A stretch of 64,000 nucleotides of DNA from Nitrospira sp. (GCA_030692565.1 JAUYAO010000045.1:1-64000); one strand, 5' to 3'. Counted from the stretch's first letter, positions 16,142 to 26,259 are shown. Notes: generated by a model from the letters alone, not told the origin. Translations and numbers: made by a program.

Positions 16142-18520
16142 ATGCCGCTGACAAAGAAGAAACCGCTCACACCGGACCTGCTCAAGAAGATGGACGCCTA
16201 TTGGCGGGCGGCGAACTACCTCTCCGTCGGCCAGATCTATCTCTACGATAACCCGCTGTTGAAGAAGCCGCTGACGCGTGCGCACATCAAGCCGCGGTTG
16301 CTGGGGCACTGGGGAACCACGCCGGGACTCAACTTCATCTATATGCATCTGAACCGGGTCATTGCACAGCACGACCTGGACATGATCAATATCACCGGTC
16401 CGGGGCACGGGGGGCCGGGGCTTGTAGCGAATGCGTATCTCGAAGGCACGTACAGCGAGGTCTATCCGAACATCTCGCAGGACGAAGCGGGGATGAAGCG
16501 GCTCTTTAAACAGTTTTCGTTTCCCGGCGGTATTCCGAGTCACGTCGCGCCGGAAACGCCGGGCTCCATTCACGAAGGGGGCGAGTTAGGGTATTCGTTG
16601 TCGCATGCGTACGGGGCCGTGTTCGACAATCCCGATCTTATTGCCGCTTGCGTGGTCGGCGATGGGGAAGCGGAAACCGGTCCGCTCGCGACGAGCTGGC
16701 ACTCAAACAAGTTCCTGAATCCGGTCACCGACGGCGTGGTGCTGCCCATTCTCCATCTGAACGGCTATAAGATCGCGAATCCCACCGTCCTGGCTCGCAT
16801 CAGTCATGACGAACTGGATCAACTGTTTCGGGGGTATGGCTACAAGCCGTATTTCGTTGAAGGGCGCGATCCGCGCACGATGCATCAACTCATGGCGGCC
16901 ACGCTGGACGCCGTCATTGCGGAGATCAAGAAGATTCAACGCGCAGCCCGCACGAAAGGATTCATGGGCCGTCCGCGATGGCCGATGATCGTTCTGCGCT
17001 CGCCGAAAGGCTGGACTTGTCCCAAGTCGATCGACGGCAAGCGAGCGGAGGATTACTGGCGTTCTCACCAGGTGCCCATGGGCGATATGGATAAGCCCGG
17101 GCACATCACCATCCTCGAAAAGTGGATGAAGAGCTACAAGCCGAGGGAATTGTTCGACAAGGCTGGACGACTCAAGCCTGAACTCGCGGAGCTTGCACCC
17201 AAGAAGGCGCACCGGATGAGCGCCAATCCCCAGGCCAACGGCGGCCTCCTCCTCAAGGATTTGCGTCTGCCGGATTTCCGTACGTACGCAGTCAAGGTAA
17301 GCAAGCCCGGCGGGGTCGAGGCGGAGTCCACCCGGCTCATGGGGCAGTTCCTGCGCGATACGATGAAACTCAATATGGGCAGCCGCAACTTTCGCCTCTT
17401 CAGCCCGGATGAGAACAACTCGAATCGCTGGCAGGATGTCTTGGAGGTCACCGATCGCGCCTGGATGGCGGATCGCTATCCGTACGACGATCACCTGGCG
17501 CCGGACGGTCGGGTGATGGAAATGCTCAGTGAGCACCAGTGCCAAGGGTGGTTGGAGGGGTATCTTCTCACCGGCCGGCATGGATTCTTCTCCTGCTATG
17601 AAGCGTTCATCCATATTATCGACTCGATGTTCAATCAACATGCCAAGTGGTTGAAGGTGTGCGGCCACATTCCCTGGCGGCGGCCGATCGCGTCACTCAA
17701 TTATCTGTTGTCGTCCCACGTCTGGCGGCAGGACCATAACGGGTTCAGCCATCAGGATCCCGGCTTCATCGATCACGTCGTCAATAAGAAGGCCGAGGTG
17801 ATCCGGGTCTTTCTGCCCCCCGATGCCAATACCTTGCTGTCCGTCACGGATCATTGTCTGCGCAGCCGAAATCATGTGAACGTGATCGTCGCCGGGAAGC
17901 AATCAGCGCCGCAGTGGCTCGATATGGACGCGGCGATTACTCATTGCACGGCCGGCATCGGAATTTGGGACTGGGCCAGTAACGACCAGGATAGCGAGCC
18001 GGATGTGGTCATGGCCTGTTGCGGGGATGTGCCGACGATGGAAACGCTGGCGGCGGTGGCGTTGCTGCATGAGCACCTGCCGGAATTGAGGGTCCGGGTC
18101 GTCAACGTGGTGGATCTCATGAAGTTGCAACCGACCAGGGAGCACCCCAATGGACTGAGCGATAAGGAGTTCGATGCGCTCTTCACCGCGGACAAGCCGA
18201 TCATCTTCGCGTTCCATGGCTATCCCTGGTTGATCCATCGGCTCACATACCGGCGAACCAATCATCGGAATTTACATGTGCGGGGCTACAAAGAAGAAGG
18301 CACGACAAGTACCCCGTTCGACATGGTGGTGATGAATGATCTGGACCGCTTTCATCTGGTCGGGGACGTCATCGACCGGGTGCCGTTGCACGGGTCGCGC
18401 GCCGATTATGTGCGGCAGGCGATGCGTAACAAATTGATCGAACATAAGCAATACATCACTGAGCATGGCGAAGACCTGCCGGAGATTCGCAGCTGGACAT
18501 GGCCAGGAGCCCGGCGATGA
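16142..18520 (+). CDS. xfp: Xylulose-5-phosphate/fructose-6-phosphate phosphoketolase
   Basis: 792 residues, full length. Thiamine-diphosphate enzyme splitting xylulose 5-phosphate (and often fructose 6-phosphate) with phosphate to acetyl phosphate plus an aldose phosphate. Diagnostic stretches are GPGHGGPG (about residue 82), [15 protein letters not shown] and the ThDP-binding [16 protein letters not shown]. With AckA it forms a short ATP-yielding route from pentose phosphates, seen in heterofermenters and in several autotrophs. The upstream in-frame codons at 16079 overlap ackA and are not needed. Its stop codon overlaps the ftsH start (ATGA at 18517-18520). Confidence 0.95.
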   Translation: MPLTKKKPLTPDLLKKMDAYWRAANYLSVGQIYLYDNPLLKKPLTRAHIKPRLLGHWGTTPGLNFIYMHLNRVIAQHDLDMINITGPGHGGPGLVANAYLEGTYSEVYPNISQDEAGMKRLFKQFSFPGGIPSHVAPETPGSIHEGGELGYSLSHAYGAVFDNPDLIAACVVGDGEAETGPLATSWHSNKFLNPVTDGVVLPILHLNGYKIANPTVLARISHDELDQLFRGYGYKPYFVEGRDPRTMHQLMAATLDAVIAEIKKIQRAARTKGFMGRPRWPMIVLRSPKGWTCPKSIDGKRAEDYWRSHQVPMGDMDKPGHITILEKWMKSYKPRELFDKAGRLKPELAELAPKKAHRMSANPQANGGLLLKDLRLPDFRTYAVKVSKPGGVEAESTRLMGQFLRDTMKLNMGSRNFRLFSPDENNSNRWQDVLEVTDRAWMADRYPYDDHLAPDGRVMEMLSEHQCQGWLEGYLLTGRHGFFSCYEAFIHIIDSMFNQHAKWLKVCGHIPWRRPIASLNYLLSSHVWRQDHNGFSHQDPGFIDHVVNKKAEVIRVFLPPDANTLLSVTDHCLRSRNHVNVIVAGKQSAPQWLDMDAAITHCTAGIGIWDWASNDQDSEPDVVMACCGDVPTMETLAAVALLHEHLPELRVRVVNVVDLMKLQPTREHPNGLSDKEFDALFTADKPIIFAFHGYPWLIHRLTYRRTNHRNLHVRGYKEEGTTSTPFDMVVMNDLDRFHLVGDVIDRVPLHGSRADYVRQAMRNKLIEHKQYITEHGEDLPEIRSWTWPGARR

Positions 18521-20319
18521 ATAAGAAAATCTCGTTTTCCATCTGGTACGTCTTTCTCGCCATCTGGGCGGTGATTCTCGTTCACGACTTGATTCATGTC
18601 CTCCAGAAGATTGAAGAGCTGCCCTATAGCGAATTCAGGCAGCTTGTGGTGGCCGGCAAAGTCGCCGAGGTGGCGGTCGGCAGCCACACCTTGACGGGGA
18701 CGCTCAAGCCGGAGGGCGAGGCTAAAGAGCCGAAGCTGTTTTCGACCATTCGGGTGGAAGATCAGGATCTCGTCCGGGAGTTGAATCAGCACGGCGTGAA
18801 GTTCGTCGGGGTGATCGAGACGACCTTCTGGCGCGATGTGATGTCGTGGGTTCTGCCGGTCGCCATCTTCGGGGCCATCTGGTATTTCTTCATTCGCCGG
18901 CTGGGGCAGGCCCAGGGTGGCTTTATGCAGGTCGGCCAGTCCAAGGCGAAGATTTACGCCGAGACCGATATCAAGATCACCTTTGCCGATGTTGCGGGTG
19001 TCGATGAGGCCAAGGAAGAACTCCGCGAGGTGATCGAGTTCCTGAAGACGCCGGAGAAGTTCACTCGTCTGGGTGGAAAGATCCCCAAAGGCATCTTGCT
19101 GGTCGGCCCGCCGGGAACCGGCAAGACGCTGCTGGCCCGCGCCGTCGCCGGAGAGGCCGGGGTGACGTTCTTCAGTATCAGCGGGTCGGAGTTTGTCGAA
19201 ATGTTTGTGGGGGTCGGCGCGGCGCGGGTGCGCGATCTCTTCGAACAGGCAAAGCTGAAGGCGCCCTGCATCATCTTCATCGATGAACTGGATGCGCTCG
19301 GGAAAGCGCGCGGCATGGGACCGATGGCCCATGAAGAACGCGAGCAGACGCTCAATCAATTGCTGGTTGAGATGGACGGGTTCGATCCGCGCATCGGTGT
19401 CATCTTGATGGCGGCGACCAACCGTCCGGAAATTCTCGATCCGGCGCTCCTGCGTGCAGGCCGGTTCGATCGCCACGTCGTCGTGGACCGTCCGGACAAG
19501 ATCGGGCGCCTGGCAATCCTTCGAGTTCATGCCAAGCATGTGCCGCTGGGTCCTGACGCGGATCTCGAGAACATCGCGGCAATGACGCCAGGATTTTCCG
19601 GCGCCGATCTGGCCAATATCATCAACGAGGCGGCGTTGCTGGCGGTGCGGCGCGGCAAAGACCTGGTGGGGATCTCGGAATTGCAGGAAGCGGTGGAACG
19701 GGTGATTGCTGGGTTGGAAAAGAAGAATCGGGTTCTCAATAAGATGGAGAAAGAACGGGTGGCCTATCATGAGACCGGCCACGCGCTGGTGGCGATCTCG
19801 TTGCCGGGCTCGGACCAGGTGCAGAAAATCTCGATCATTCCTCGCGGCGTGGCGGCGCTGGGCTACACACTGCAATTGCCCACCGAGGACCGGTTTCTGA
19901 TGACGAAGTCCGAACTGGAGAACAAGATTGCGGTACTCCTAGGGGGACGCATTGCCGAGGAAATGATCTTCGGCGAGGCCTCCACCGGCGCGCAGAACGA
20001 TCTGGTTAAAACGACGGACATTGCCAAGAGCATGGTGAAGGCCTACGGAATGAGCGAGAAGCTGGGCACCATTACGCTGGAACGGGAACGGCAGCCACAG
20101 TTCGTCCAGATTCCGGTGGCGTCGGAAAAAGGGGATTATTCCGAAGAGACGGCCCGGGAAATCGATTGTGAAGTGCGGCGGATCATCGACGAACAGTATG
20201 AGCGGGTGAAGCGGCTCATTGAGCAACGCAAAGCCGCCTTGACCGAAGGCGCGCGGGTCCTGCTGGAACGGGAAGTCATCAGCGGGAGTGAGCTGAGAGC
20301 GATTATGGATACGCACTGA
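18517..20319 (+). CDS. ftsH: ATP-dependent zinc metalloprotease FtsH
   Basis: 600 residues. Two transmembrane helices (about 8-27 and 108-125) enclose a small periplasmic domain. The AAA module has Walker A GPPGTGKT (about 200), Walker [11 protein letters not shown] and the second region of homology ATNRPE...LLRAGRFDR. The protease has HETGH (zinc site; the commoner form is HEAGH). It degrades membrane and regulatory proteins. It is unusual to find it translationally coupled (ATGA) to phosphoketolase; this may be an extra FtsH beside a housekeeping copy. AGGAG at 18505-18509 selects 18517 over the in-frame ATG at 18499. Confidence 0.94.
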   Translation: MNKKISFSIWYVFLAIWAVILVHDLIHVLQKIEELPYSEFRQLVVAGKVAEVAVGSHTLTGTLKPEGEAKEPKLFSTIRVEDQDLVRELNQHGVKFVGVIETTFWRDVMSWVLPVAIFGAIWYFFIRRLGQAQGGFMQVGQSKAKIYAETDIKITFADVAGVDEAKEELREVIEFLKTPEKFTRLGGKIPKGILLVGPPGTGKTLLARAVAGEAGVTFFSISGSEFVEMFVGVGAARVRDLFEQAKLKAPCIIFIDELDALGKARGMGPMAHEEREQTLNQLLVEMDGFDPRIGVILMAATNRPEILDPALLRAGRFDRHVVVDRPDKIGRLAILRVHAKHVPLGPDADLENIAAMTPGFSGADLANIINEAALLAVRRGKDLVGISELQEAVERVIAGLEKKNRVLNKMEKERVAYHETGHALVAISLPGSDQVQKISIIPRGVAALGYTLQLPTEDRFLMTKSELENKIAVLLGGRIAEEMIFGEASTGAQNDLVKTTDIAKSMVKAYGMSEKLGTITLERERQPQFVQIPVASEKGDYSEETAREIDCEVRRIIDEQYERVKRLIEQRKAALTEGARVLLEREVISGSELRAIMDTH

Positions 20320-20392
20320 TCTGTACGACGGATGTGCGGCGCGGGGGATGCGCCGGACGGCAGCGCTGGTTGATGCGAGGTGTGACGAGAAC

Positions 20393-21508
20393 ATGACGCT
20401 GGAACGGCAGGCTTCGATTGAGCGCGTGGACCATGTGATGTATTGCCGCGGCCGGTGGGTTCTGCCGAATGTCGCCGACCTCGAATGCCAAGCCGGCGCG
20501 CTCGGCTGGCCCGAGAGGGGCGGTGTGATCTATGACGCGAGCGAGATTACCGCGATGGACACAGGTGGGGCGGTGCTCTTGTGCCAGAGTCTCCGTGCGG
20601 CCGGTCGGGGTGGACGAACGGTGTCGCTCCAAGGCCTGCCAGCGCAATTCGCCGCGTTGCTCCACATGGTCGAGACTCAGTCGCTGAACGTCTCCGGAGT
20701 GGTCCCTGCGCAAGGGGGATGGATCGAGCGAGTGGGACGGGCCGCGTGGCATGAGCTGGAGTCCGGCAGGCGCGGTCTCGCCTTTCTTGGCGAGAGCACC
20801 GTCGCCTTTCTGCGCGTGCTGCGCCAACCGGGGTCGCTGCGCTGGCGTTCTCTCTTACGGATGCTGCAAATCGACGGGGTGAATGCCTTGCCCATCACGG
20901 GCTTGCTGACGTTTCTCATCGGCGTGGTAATCGCCTATCAGGGCGCCGAGCAGCTACGAAAGTTCGGAACGAACATTTTCATCGTCGATCTGGTGGGCAT
21001 CTCGTTGCTTCGTGAGATCTCACCCTTGATCGTGGCTATTCTCATTGCCGGCCGGTCGGGATCGGCCTATGCGGCCGAGATCGGCACCATGAAGGTGACG
21101 GAAGAGCTGGATGCCGTGCGGACGCTGGGCATCTCTCCGATGGCGCTGCTCGTCCTTCCGCGGGCGCTGGCGCTGGTCGTCGCCTTGCCGTTGCTGACGG
21201 TGTACGCGGATGTGCTGGGAGTCTTCGGGGGAATGTTGATCGCTTCGAGCCAGTTGAATGTCGGCTTTACGGAGTTTGTTTCGCGCTTTGAAGACGCGGT
21301 CGCAGTCCGCCACTTTTTCATCGGAATCGCCAAGGCGCCCTTCTTCGCCATCATCATTGCGCTGGTCGGATGCTACCAGGGATTCCAGATTCGCGGCGGG
21401 GTGGACGATGTCGGGCGGCATACGACCATCAGTGTGGTGCAGAGCATTTTCCTGGTCATTGTGTTCGACGCGATTTGCAGTATTTTGCTGAACTGGTGGG
21501 ATCTCTAG
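20393..21508 (+). CDS. mlaE: MlaE-type lipid ABC permease with N-terminal STAS domain
   Basis: 371 residues (386 if the ATG at 20348 is used). Residues up to about 100 look like a STAS/MlaB domain (VIYDASEITAMDTGGAVLL, with the conserved Asp-Thr-Gly), joined to a five-helix MlaE permease with the EQLRKFG, LREISPLIVAILIAGRSGSAYAAE and GTMKVTEELDAVRTLG signatures. In E. coli MlaB and MlaE are separate chains; here they are one. The protein moves phospholipids between the membranes with MlaF and MlaD. It is followed by a 232-bp repeat before mlaF. Confidence 0.9.
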   Translation: MTLERQASIERVDHVMYCRGRWVLPNVADLECQAGALGWPERGGVIYDASEITAMDTGGAVLLCQSLRAAGRGGRTVSLQGLPAQFAALLHMVETQSLNVSGVVPAQGGWIERVGRAAWHELESGRRGLAFLGESTVAFLRVLRQPGSLRWRSLLRMLQIDGVNALPITGLLTFLIGVVIAYQGAEQLRKFGTNIFIVDLVGISLLREISPLIVAILIAGRSGSAYAAEIGTMKVTEELDAVRTLGISPMALLVLPRALALVVALPLLTVYADVLGVFGGMLIASSQLNVGFTEFVSRFEDAVAVRHFFIGIAKAPFFAIIIALVGCYQGFQIRGGVDDVGRHTTISVVQSIFLVIVFDAICSILLNWWDL

Positions 21509-21510
21509 CG

Positions 21511-21742
21511 GGATGTTGAAAATGACCTCCAGCGTCGTTCTCGCATCGTTCAGACCCTCAACGTATGGAGTCTACTGGAGGCAAAGTACCTATCCGCTCG
21601 CAGGTGATCGAAGCGAGCGGAGCAAGCGAAGCTTGGTCTGTACCTCCTCGGCTTCTCACTCGCTGCGGCCTTGCCCGTGGAGCGGCGCGTCTTGGCGCGC
21701 CGGGGCTGGGCGGGTGAGATCGGCGTCCATTTTGAACATCCC
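21511..21742. repeat. Palindromic-ended intergenic repeat (MITE-like), copy 1
   Basis: Imperfect terminal inverted repeats GGATGTTGAAAATG (21511-21524) and CATTTTGAACATCC (21729-21742) enclose 232 bp with no gene. Inside are CGTTCTCGCATCGTTCAGA, CTCAACGTA and CTCGCTGCGGCCTTGC, which recur in the copy at 38729-38854. It interrupts the mlaE-mlaF operon. An internal AT-poor palindrome GGCGCGTCTTGGCGCGCC is also seen. No transposase is present. Confidence 0.75.
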
Positions 21743-21766
21743 TCGTGATCCGGAAGGGGAGTGGCT

Positions 21767-22576
21767 GTGACGTCCCTTGCTGCAACTGAAAGACCGCAAT
21801 CGGTTATCGAGGTCAGCCATGTGGCGACTCGGTTCGGCCAGGCCGTGGTGCACGCGGATGTGAGCCTTTCGGTCCGGCGCGGCGAAGTCTTTGCAATTGC
21901 GGGCGGCAACGGGTGCGGGAAATCGACGCTGTTGCGTGAAATCGTCGGGCTGCTCACACCCTCGTCCGGGTCGATCCGCCTGTTCGGCTTAGACAGTCGG
22001 GCGCTGGAAGAATACGACGGTCGCCCGATCCATCGGCGGTTCGGGGTGATGTTCCAGCAAGGGGCGTTGTTCAGTTCGTTCACACTGGCGGAAAATGTCG
22101 CGGTGCCGTTGCGGGAATTTACGGGCCTGAGCCCGCAACTGATCCGTGAGATTGTGGCCGTGAAGATTGCGATGGTGGGATTGCCGCCGGACAGCGCCAC
22201 CAAGTTTCCCAGCGAACTGAGCGGCGGGATGCGGCGGCGGGCGGCGCTGGCCCGGGCGATCGTGATGGATCCTGAATTGTTGTTCCTCGATGAGCCGACG
22301 GCGGGTCTGGATCCGATCATCGCCGCGGGATTCGATGATCTGGTGCTCTCCCTGAAGCGCCTGTTGGGACTGACGGTGGTCATGGTGACGCACGATCTGG
22401 ATTCGCTGTGGCGCATCGCCGATCGGGTGGCGGTCTTGGGCAACGGAAAGGTTCTCGGTGTCGGGACGATGCAGGAGTTGTCGCAGTCCGACGACCCCGT
22501 CATTCGTGAATATTTCCAGGGCCAGCGGGGGCGGGCGGCGCAGGAGCAGGCGGCTTGGAATGTGCGAGACAAGTGA
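21767..22576 (+). CDS. mlaF: MlaF-type lipid transport ABC ATPase
   Basis: 269 residues. Walker A is GGNGCGKST (about residue 43), the Q-loop MFQQGALF, the ABC signature LSGGMRRRAALARA and Walker B LLFLDEPTAGLDP, followed by the H-loop THDL. The form LSGGM and LFLDEPTAGLDP with a GALF Q-loop is typical of Mla/Mkl ATPases. GTG at 21767 is chosen because GGAAGGGGA (21752-21760) is then well spaced; GTG at 21761 is the alternative. It powers the MlaE permease upstream. Confidence 0.92.
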   Translation: MTSLAATERPQSVIEVSHVATRFGQAVVHADVSLSVRRGEVFAIAGGNGCGKSTLLREIVGLLTPSSGSIRLFGLDSRALEEYDGRPIHRRFGVMFQQGALFSSFTLAENVAVPLREFTGLSPQLIREIVAVKIAMVGLPPDSATKFPSELSGGMRRRAALARAIVMDPELLFLDEPTAGLDPIIAAGFDDLVLSLKRLLGLTVVMVTHDLDSLWRIADRVAVLGNGKVLGVGTMQELSQSDDPVIREYFQGQRGRAAQEQAAWNVRDK

Positions 22577-22591
22577 GGGATGCGGGGCAAG

Positions 22592-22661
22592 CGTCAACCG
22601 TCAAGCGACAAACGGTCTGCCGCATTGTACCCGATTGACGAATGACGATTGACGTATGACG
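22592..22661. repeat. CGTCA-heptamer intergenic repeat, copy 2
   Basis: CGTCAACCGTCAAGCGACAAACG (shown in part: heptamers at 22592-22614) is followed after 17 bases by four TGACG heptamers on the same strand (22632-22661), that is, an inverted pair of arrays. It separates mlaF from mlaD and reaches within 11 bases of the mlaD ATG, so it probably contributes to the mRNA leader. Confidence 0.72.
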
Positions 22662-22671
22662 GGAAATTAGC

Positions 22672-23634
22672 ATGGAACCGAAGGTGAATTATTTTCTCGT
22701 GGGCTCCTTTGTCGTCGTCCTCGGCGCGGCGATGGTGATCGGCATGTTCTGGCTGGGCAAAACAGACTACCGCGGCGTGAATGACCGATACGAAGCGTTT
22801 ATGCGGGAGTCCGTCGCAGGGTTGAGCGTGGATTCCACGGTCAAGTATCGCGGTGTGGACGTGGGTCGGGTGAAGGCCATCACCTTGAACCAGAGCAATC
22901 CAGAAGAGGTGCTGTTGACGTTGGATATCGCGCGCGGGACGCCGATCAAGACCGATACCATCGCCGTCCTTGAAACGCAGGGGCTCACAGGACTGGCCAC
23001 GATCAACTTAACCGGTGGCAGCCGCGATGCCCCTCCGCTGCAGGCCGAGCCGGGGCAGGAATATCCGGTGATCAAGACGGGGCCATCCTTGTTCTTTCGG
23101 CTCGATGAGGCGGTGTCTAGGCTCTTATCCGAAAAGGGGCTGACTAAACTGCTCACCGATCTTGATGTGTTGGTGAAGGGGGCGTCGGAGGTGGTGGATG
23201 AGGAGAACCGCGTCCGGTTAAAGCAGACGCTCAAAGACCTGTCCGAGGTGGCGCAGACGATCTCCGCGCATAAGGATCGACTGGATCGCGGCCTGACCGG
23301 CGCGGAGCGGAGCGCGGACAACCTCGCCAAGATGACCCTGTCGCTCAACGAGCAGGTGCCGTTGCTGCTTGCGCGGATCAACAAGAGCGCCTCGTCGCTT
23401 CAGCGGCTGACCGACGAGTTGGCTGTGACGAGTAAGGCCGTCGGGGCGTTGGTCAACGAGACGAAGCCTGAGGTGGAGCAGTTCTCACGCCAGACCTTGC
23501 CGGAGTCGAGTCTGTTGGTGAGTGAACTGCGGCAATTGACCGGAACCCTCAATCGCGTGGTGCGTGATCTGGAGCGGGAGCCGAACGCGCTGGTGTTCGG
23601 GAAACCGGCGCCGCGCCGCGGACCCGGCGAATAG
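22672..23634 (+). CDS. mlaD: MlaD-type MCE-domain substrate-binding protein
   Basis: 320 residues. One N-terminal transmembrane anchor (about 8-28), then a single MCE domain (about 40-120) with VKYRGVDVGRVKAI and GLTGLATINLTGG, then a long helical C-terminal region (about 140-300). MCE proteins form hexameric rings in the periplasm that carry phospholipids. The C-terminal extension is far longer than that of E. coli MlaD (183 residues), as in PqiB/YebT-like or Rv-type MCE proteins. No strong ribosome-binding site is seen; GGGAAATTAGC precedes the ATG. Confidence 0.9.
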   Translation: MEPKVNYFLVGSFVVVLGAAMVIGMFWLGKTDYRGVNDRYEAFMRESVAGLSVDSTVKYRGVDVGRVKAITLNQSNPEEVLLTLDIARGTPIKTDTIAVLETQGLTGLATINLTGGSRDAPPLQAEPGQEYPVIKTGPSLFFRLDEAVSRLLSEKGLTKLLTDLDVLVKGASEVVDEENRVRLKQTLKDLSEVAQTISAHKDRLDRGLTGAERSADNLAKMTLSLNEQVPLLLARINKSASSLQRLTDELAVTSKAVGALVNETKPEVEQFSRQTLPESSLLVSELRQLTGTLNRVVRDLEREPNALVFGKPAPRRGPGE

Positions 23635-23644
23635 GGAGGCACGG

Positions 23645-24277
23645 ATGAAATCGTGGTTTGGACGAATGGTGTCGATGATGCTGTTATTGACGGCATCGGG
23701 CTGTTTCTCGCCTCGGGGCGATGCCCTTCCGGTTCATACCTTTCAATTGAGCGCGGACGGAGGGTCTGATGAAGGGCGTCCCGCTTCAGTGGATGGGCCG
23801 GTCTTGTTGATAAGCCTGCCGCAGGCGGAGCCCGGGTTCGAGACGCAGCGGATGGTCTATGTCACGCGGCAGTTCGAGTTGGAATACTACGCCACGAATC
23901 AATGGGCCGAGAGTCCCGCGCGCCTGTTTGCGCCTTTGCTGGTGCAGTCGGCCGGTCGAACCGGTGACTGGCGCACGATCGTCGCCTTGCCGAGTTCCAT
24001 TCGCGGAGACTATCGGTTGGATGTGGCGGGGTTCTCCGTCCAGCAGGAGTTTCTGCAACGGCCGAGCCGCGTGCGGATGACGCTCCGCAGCCAGCTCGTG
24101 GATCTCAAAGAGTCTCGCGTCGTGAGCACGAAGACCTTCGAAGCGGTGGCCCAGGCCCCGAGCGAGGATGCTTACGGGGGGGTGTTGGCGGCGAATCAGG
24201 CAACCACGACCATACTCACGCAGGTCACGTCGTGGCTCCACAGCTGTGTGCGGCATCAGCCGGAGTGCAATCGGTAG
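23645..24277 (+). CDS. ABC-transport auxiliary lipoprotein (PqiC-like)
   Basis: 210 residues with a lipoprotein signal ending LTASGC (Cys about 20). The mature part has the VYVTRQFELEYYATNQWAE region typical of the ABC_trans_aux family, which includes PqiC and accompanies MCE transporters. It probably sits in the outer membrane and receives or docks the MlaD assembly, taking the place of MlaC or MlaA, neither of which is nearby. GGGAGGC lies 5 bases before the ATG, and mlaD ends just 10 bases upstream. Confidence 0.82.
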   Translation: MKSWFGRMVSMMLLLTASGCFSPRGDALPVHTFQLSADGGSDEGRPASVDGPVLLISLPQAEPGFETQRMVYVTRQFELEYYATNQWAESPARLFAPLLVQSAGRTGDWRTIVALPSSIRGDYRLDVAGFSVQQEFLQRPSRVRMTLRSQLVDLKESRVVSTKTFEAVAQAPSEDAYGGVLAANQATTTILTQVTSWLHSCVRHQPECNR

Positions 24278-24316
24278 ATGAGTGGCAGGCTATCAGAAGC
24301 GGGGGATAAGAAGATC

Positions 24317-24667
24317 ATGATGGATTTCCGTATGCAGATGATCGTGGTCGCCGTGATCGGCTGGTGGCTGGCGATGGCTATCCCAGGATTTGCTGCAGGC
24401 GAGGTGAATCTCCATCGAGGGAAGCAGGTCTATGAGAAATACTGTCTGGCTTGCCATGGATCGCAGGGGAGAGGGGACGGCGCGACGCAGTTTGATCCGC
24501 CGGTGGCGGATCTGACGTCGAGCGAGGTCCTGGTGAAACCCGATTCACGGTTACTCCGAAGCATTCATGACGGCCGGACGAATACGGCGATGGACGCGTG
24601 GAAGTCCACTTTGTCGGATGACGCGATGCGCGATGTGCTGGCCTATATCCTGACGTTTCCCCGATGA
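24317..24667 (+). CDS. Monoheme cytochrome c, class I (small family, copy 2)
   Basis: 116 residues; signal peptide ending GFAA, heme motif CLACH near residue 43, GRGDG loop and probable Met ligand in NTAMDAW. It is nearly the same length as the cytochrome at 2856 and shares much of its sequence. The frame also opens at 24278, immediately after the auxiliary lipoprotein stop, but the start at 24317 gives a standard signal peptide. Its place directly behind the lipid transporter is unexplained; no functional link is known to me. Confidence 0.88.
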   Translation: MMDFRMQMIVVAVIGWWLAMAIPGFAAGEVNLHRGKQVYEKYCLACHGSQGRGDGATQFDPPVADLTSSEVLVKPDSRLLRSIHDGRTNTAMDAWKSTLSDDAMRDVLAYILTFPR

Positions 24668-24700
24668 AGATGACGTGATCGAAGGAATGGCTGTTGTGTC

Positions 24701-25189
24701 ATGAGAGCCTCATGGATAACCGGGTTGAGTTTCGGGTTGACGTCCGGTGTGATCACCACATTGGGGTTGATGGTCGGATTGAATTCCGGGACGCATTCCC
24801 GTCCTATCGTCATCGGCGGGATTCTGACGATTGCGATCGCCGACGCCATGTCGGATGCGCTTGGCATCCATGTGTCGGAAGAGTCGAAAAATAATAGCCC
24901 GGCCACGCAGATCTGGGAAGCGACCGTGGCCACGTTTCTGGCCAAATTCGTGATCGCCCTGACCTTTGCCGTCCCGGTTCTGCTGGCGCCGCTCGATCAG
25001 GCCATTCTCATCAGCGTCATGTGGGGCCTGTTCTTGTTGGCAGGGCTCAGCTTCTTTATCGCAAGGACGCAAGGAATCGCCCCCTGGAAAGTCATCGGCG
25101 AACACCTTGTGATTGCGCTCTGCGTGGTGGCTCTCACGCATGCGGTCGGGGATTGGGTCCGGCTGTATGTGGCGGACGGGAGGCCATGA
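24701..25189 (+). CDS. VIT1/CCC1-like small membrane protein
   Basis: 162 residues with about five hydrophobic helices. The N-terminal part GLSFGLTSGVITTLGLMVG and IAIADAMSDALGIHVSEES matches the first helices of the VIT/CCC1 iron-manganese transporter family, including the acidic residue in TM2. The usual cytoplasmic metal-binding helical domain between TM2 and TM3 is missing, so transport of iron is uncertain. The stop overlaps the ATG of the next gene (ATGATGA at 25186). Confidence 0.65.
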   Translation: MRASWITGLSFGLTSGVITTLGLMVGLNSGTHSRPIVIGGILTIAIADAMSDALGIHVSEESKNNSPATQIWEATVATFLAKFVIALTFAVPVLLAPLDQAILISVMWGLFLLAGLSFFIARTQGIAPWKVIGEHLVIALCVVALTHAVGDWVRLYVADGRP

Positions 25190-25734
25190 TGACTGCGGCG
25201 ACGGATCGCTCCGATCTTGATCCTACCTATGAGCGCCTGCTGATGCTCTGGACCTCCGGGGTGCGCGACTATCACACGATGCTCTCCGACTATCTGACGG
25301 CGCATTCCATTTTCGTGGCGGTGATCGGCCTGATCGTCTCGCGGGGATTGCTGCCGTTGTCGTTCACCGTGTTGATTGCGCTTCTTTGCGCGTTTGGCGT
25401 GTTGATGTGTCTCCAGATGGCGATCGTGCTTGGGCGATTGTCAGGCCAGAATGCCTTGTGGGAGTGGCGATTACGCGGGATCGAACAGTCTCCCGGCTGG
25501 GATCGGCAGAAACTGGTCATGAGCCTCTATCAGCTCCAGGAGACGAGGCTGCCTATACAAGATCCCCTGAACGAGCCGCCGGTATTCTTGCCGAACTGGG
25601 CGTTCCGTCAACACCGGCAGTGGTGGGCCCATCGCGCCGTCAGCTTCCCCTGGTTTTTCGGATCGGTGTATGGAGTGTTTTTTGTCTGGGCGGCGACACA
25701 GTTAATCCGACTGATTGCAGGCGGGTCACCCTAA
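25186..25734 (+). CDS. Uncharacterised three-helix membrane protein
   Basis: 182 residues. I do not recognise the family. Hydrophobic segments fall at about 36-56, 58-80 and 150-172, with a polar, Trp-rich stretch between (NALWEWRLRGIEQ and RQHRQWWAHRA). It is translationally coupled to the VIT-like gene by an ATGA-type overlap, so the two probably work together. No catalytic motif is visible. The GGGAGG before 25186 supports the start. Confidence 0.65.
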   Translation: MMTAATDRSDLDPTYERLLMLWTSGVRDYHTMLSDYLTAHSIFVAVIGLIVSRGLLPLSFTVLIALLCAFGVLMCLQMAIVLGRLSGQNALWEWRLRGIEQSPGWDRQKLVMSLYQLQETRLPIQDPLNEPPVFLPNWAFRQHRQWWAHRAVSFPWFFGSVYGVFFVWAATQLIRLIAGGSP

Positions 25735-25756
25735 TATCGCAGATGACGGGGGAGAT

Positions 25757-26206
25757 ATGTGGAAATCGTCCATCGTCCTGACCGGGCTGTTCGGCGTGCT
25801 GTTATTGTTTCACGCCACGCCTCTGCATAGTTTGGGCGAGCAGATCCCGGTGGATCAGACGCATCGTGTCGTCATGCATCTGAACTCCGGCGATGAGAAA
25901 GTTCAGCGGGGCGCGCTGAACAATATCCGGCACCTCTATCAGGAGGTGGGGCGCGAACATCTTCAGTTGGAACTGGTCGTTCACGGGGTCGGGCTGACGT
26001 TGCTCGCAACGGGTGCGACGGCATTCAGGCAGGATCTGGCGGACTTGAAGGCGGAGTATGGCGTGCGGTATACCGCCTGTTCGAATACGATGAAAGCGAT
26101 GAAGCTCGTACGTGAGGATTTGATCCCGGAAGTCGGGGATACCGTTCCGGCGATGGTCCGGCTGATGGAGCGGCAGGAACAGGGGTGGGCCTATATCAAG
26201 CCTTAG
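25757..26206 (+). CDS. Exported DsrE/F-like protein
   Basis: 149 residues. A signal peptide (about residues 1-26) is followed by a DsrE-like alpha/beta fold: HRVVMHLNSGD, LELVVHGVGLTLL and the characteristic YTACSNTMKAM containing the single conserved Cys, ending QEQGWAYIKP. This exported branch of the DsrE family is often found beside sulfur or redox genes; cytoplasmic relatives transfer sulfane sulfur. Only one Cys is present. GGGGGAG precedes the ATG. Confidence 0.8.
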   Translation: MWKSSIVLTGLFGVLLLFHATPLHSLGEQIPVDQTHRVVMHLNSGDEKVQRGALNNIRHLYQEVGREHLQLELVVHGVGLTLLATGATAFRQDLADLKAEYGVRYTACSNTMKAMKLVREDLIPEVGDTVPAMVRLMERQEQGWAYIKP

Positions 26207-26259
26207 CGGAGAGCTCATGGCTTATAGCTGATGGCTGGAAGCAGGGACTAGGAGGAAGC

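Noticed and set aside
18406-19875. 489-codon - strand frame opposite ftsH
   Set aside because: Complete overlap with FtsH motifs in the + frame and no recognisable domain.
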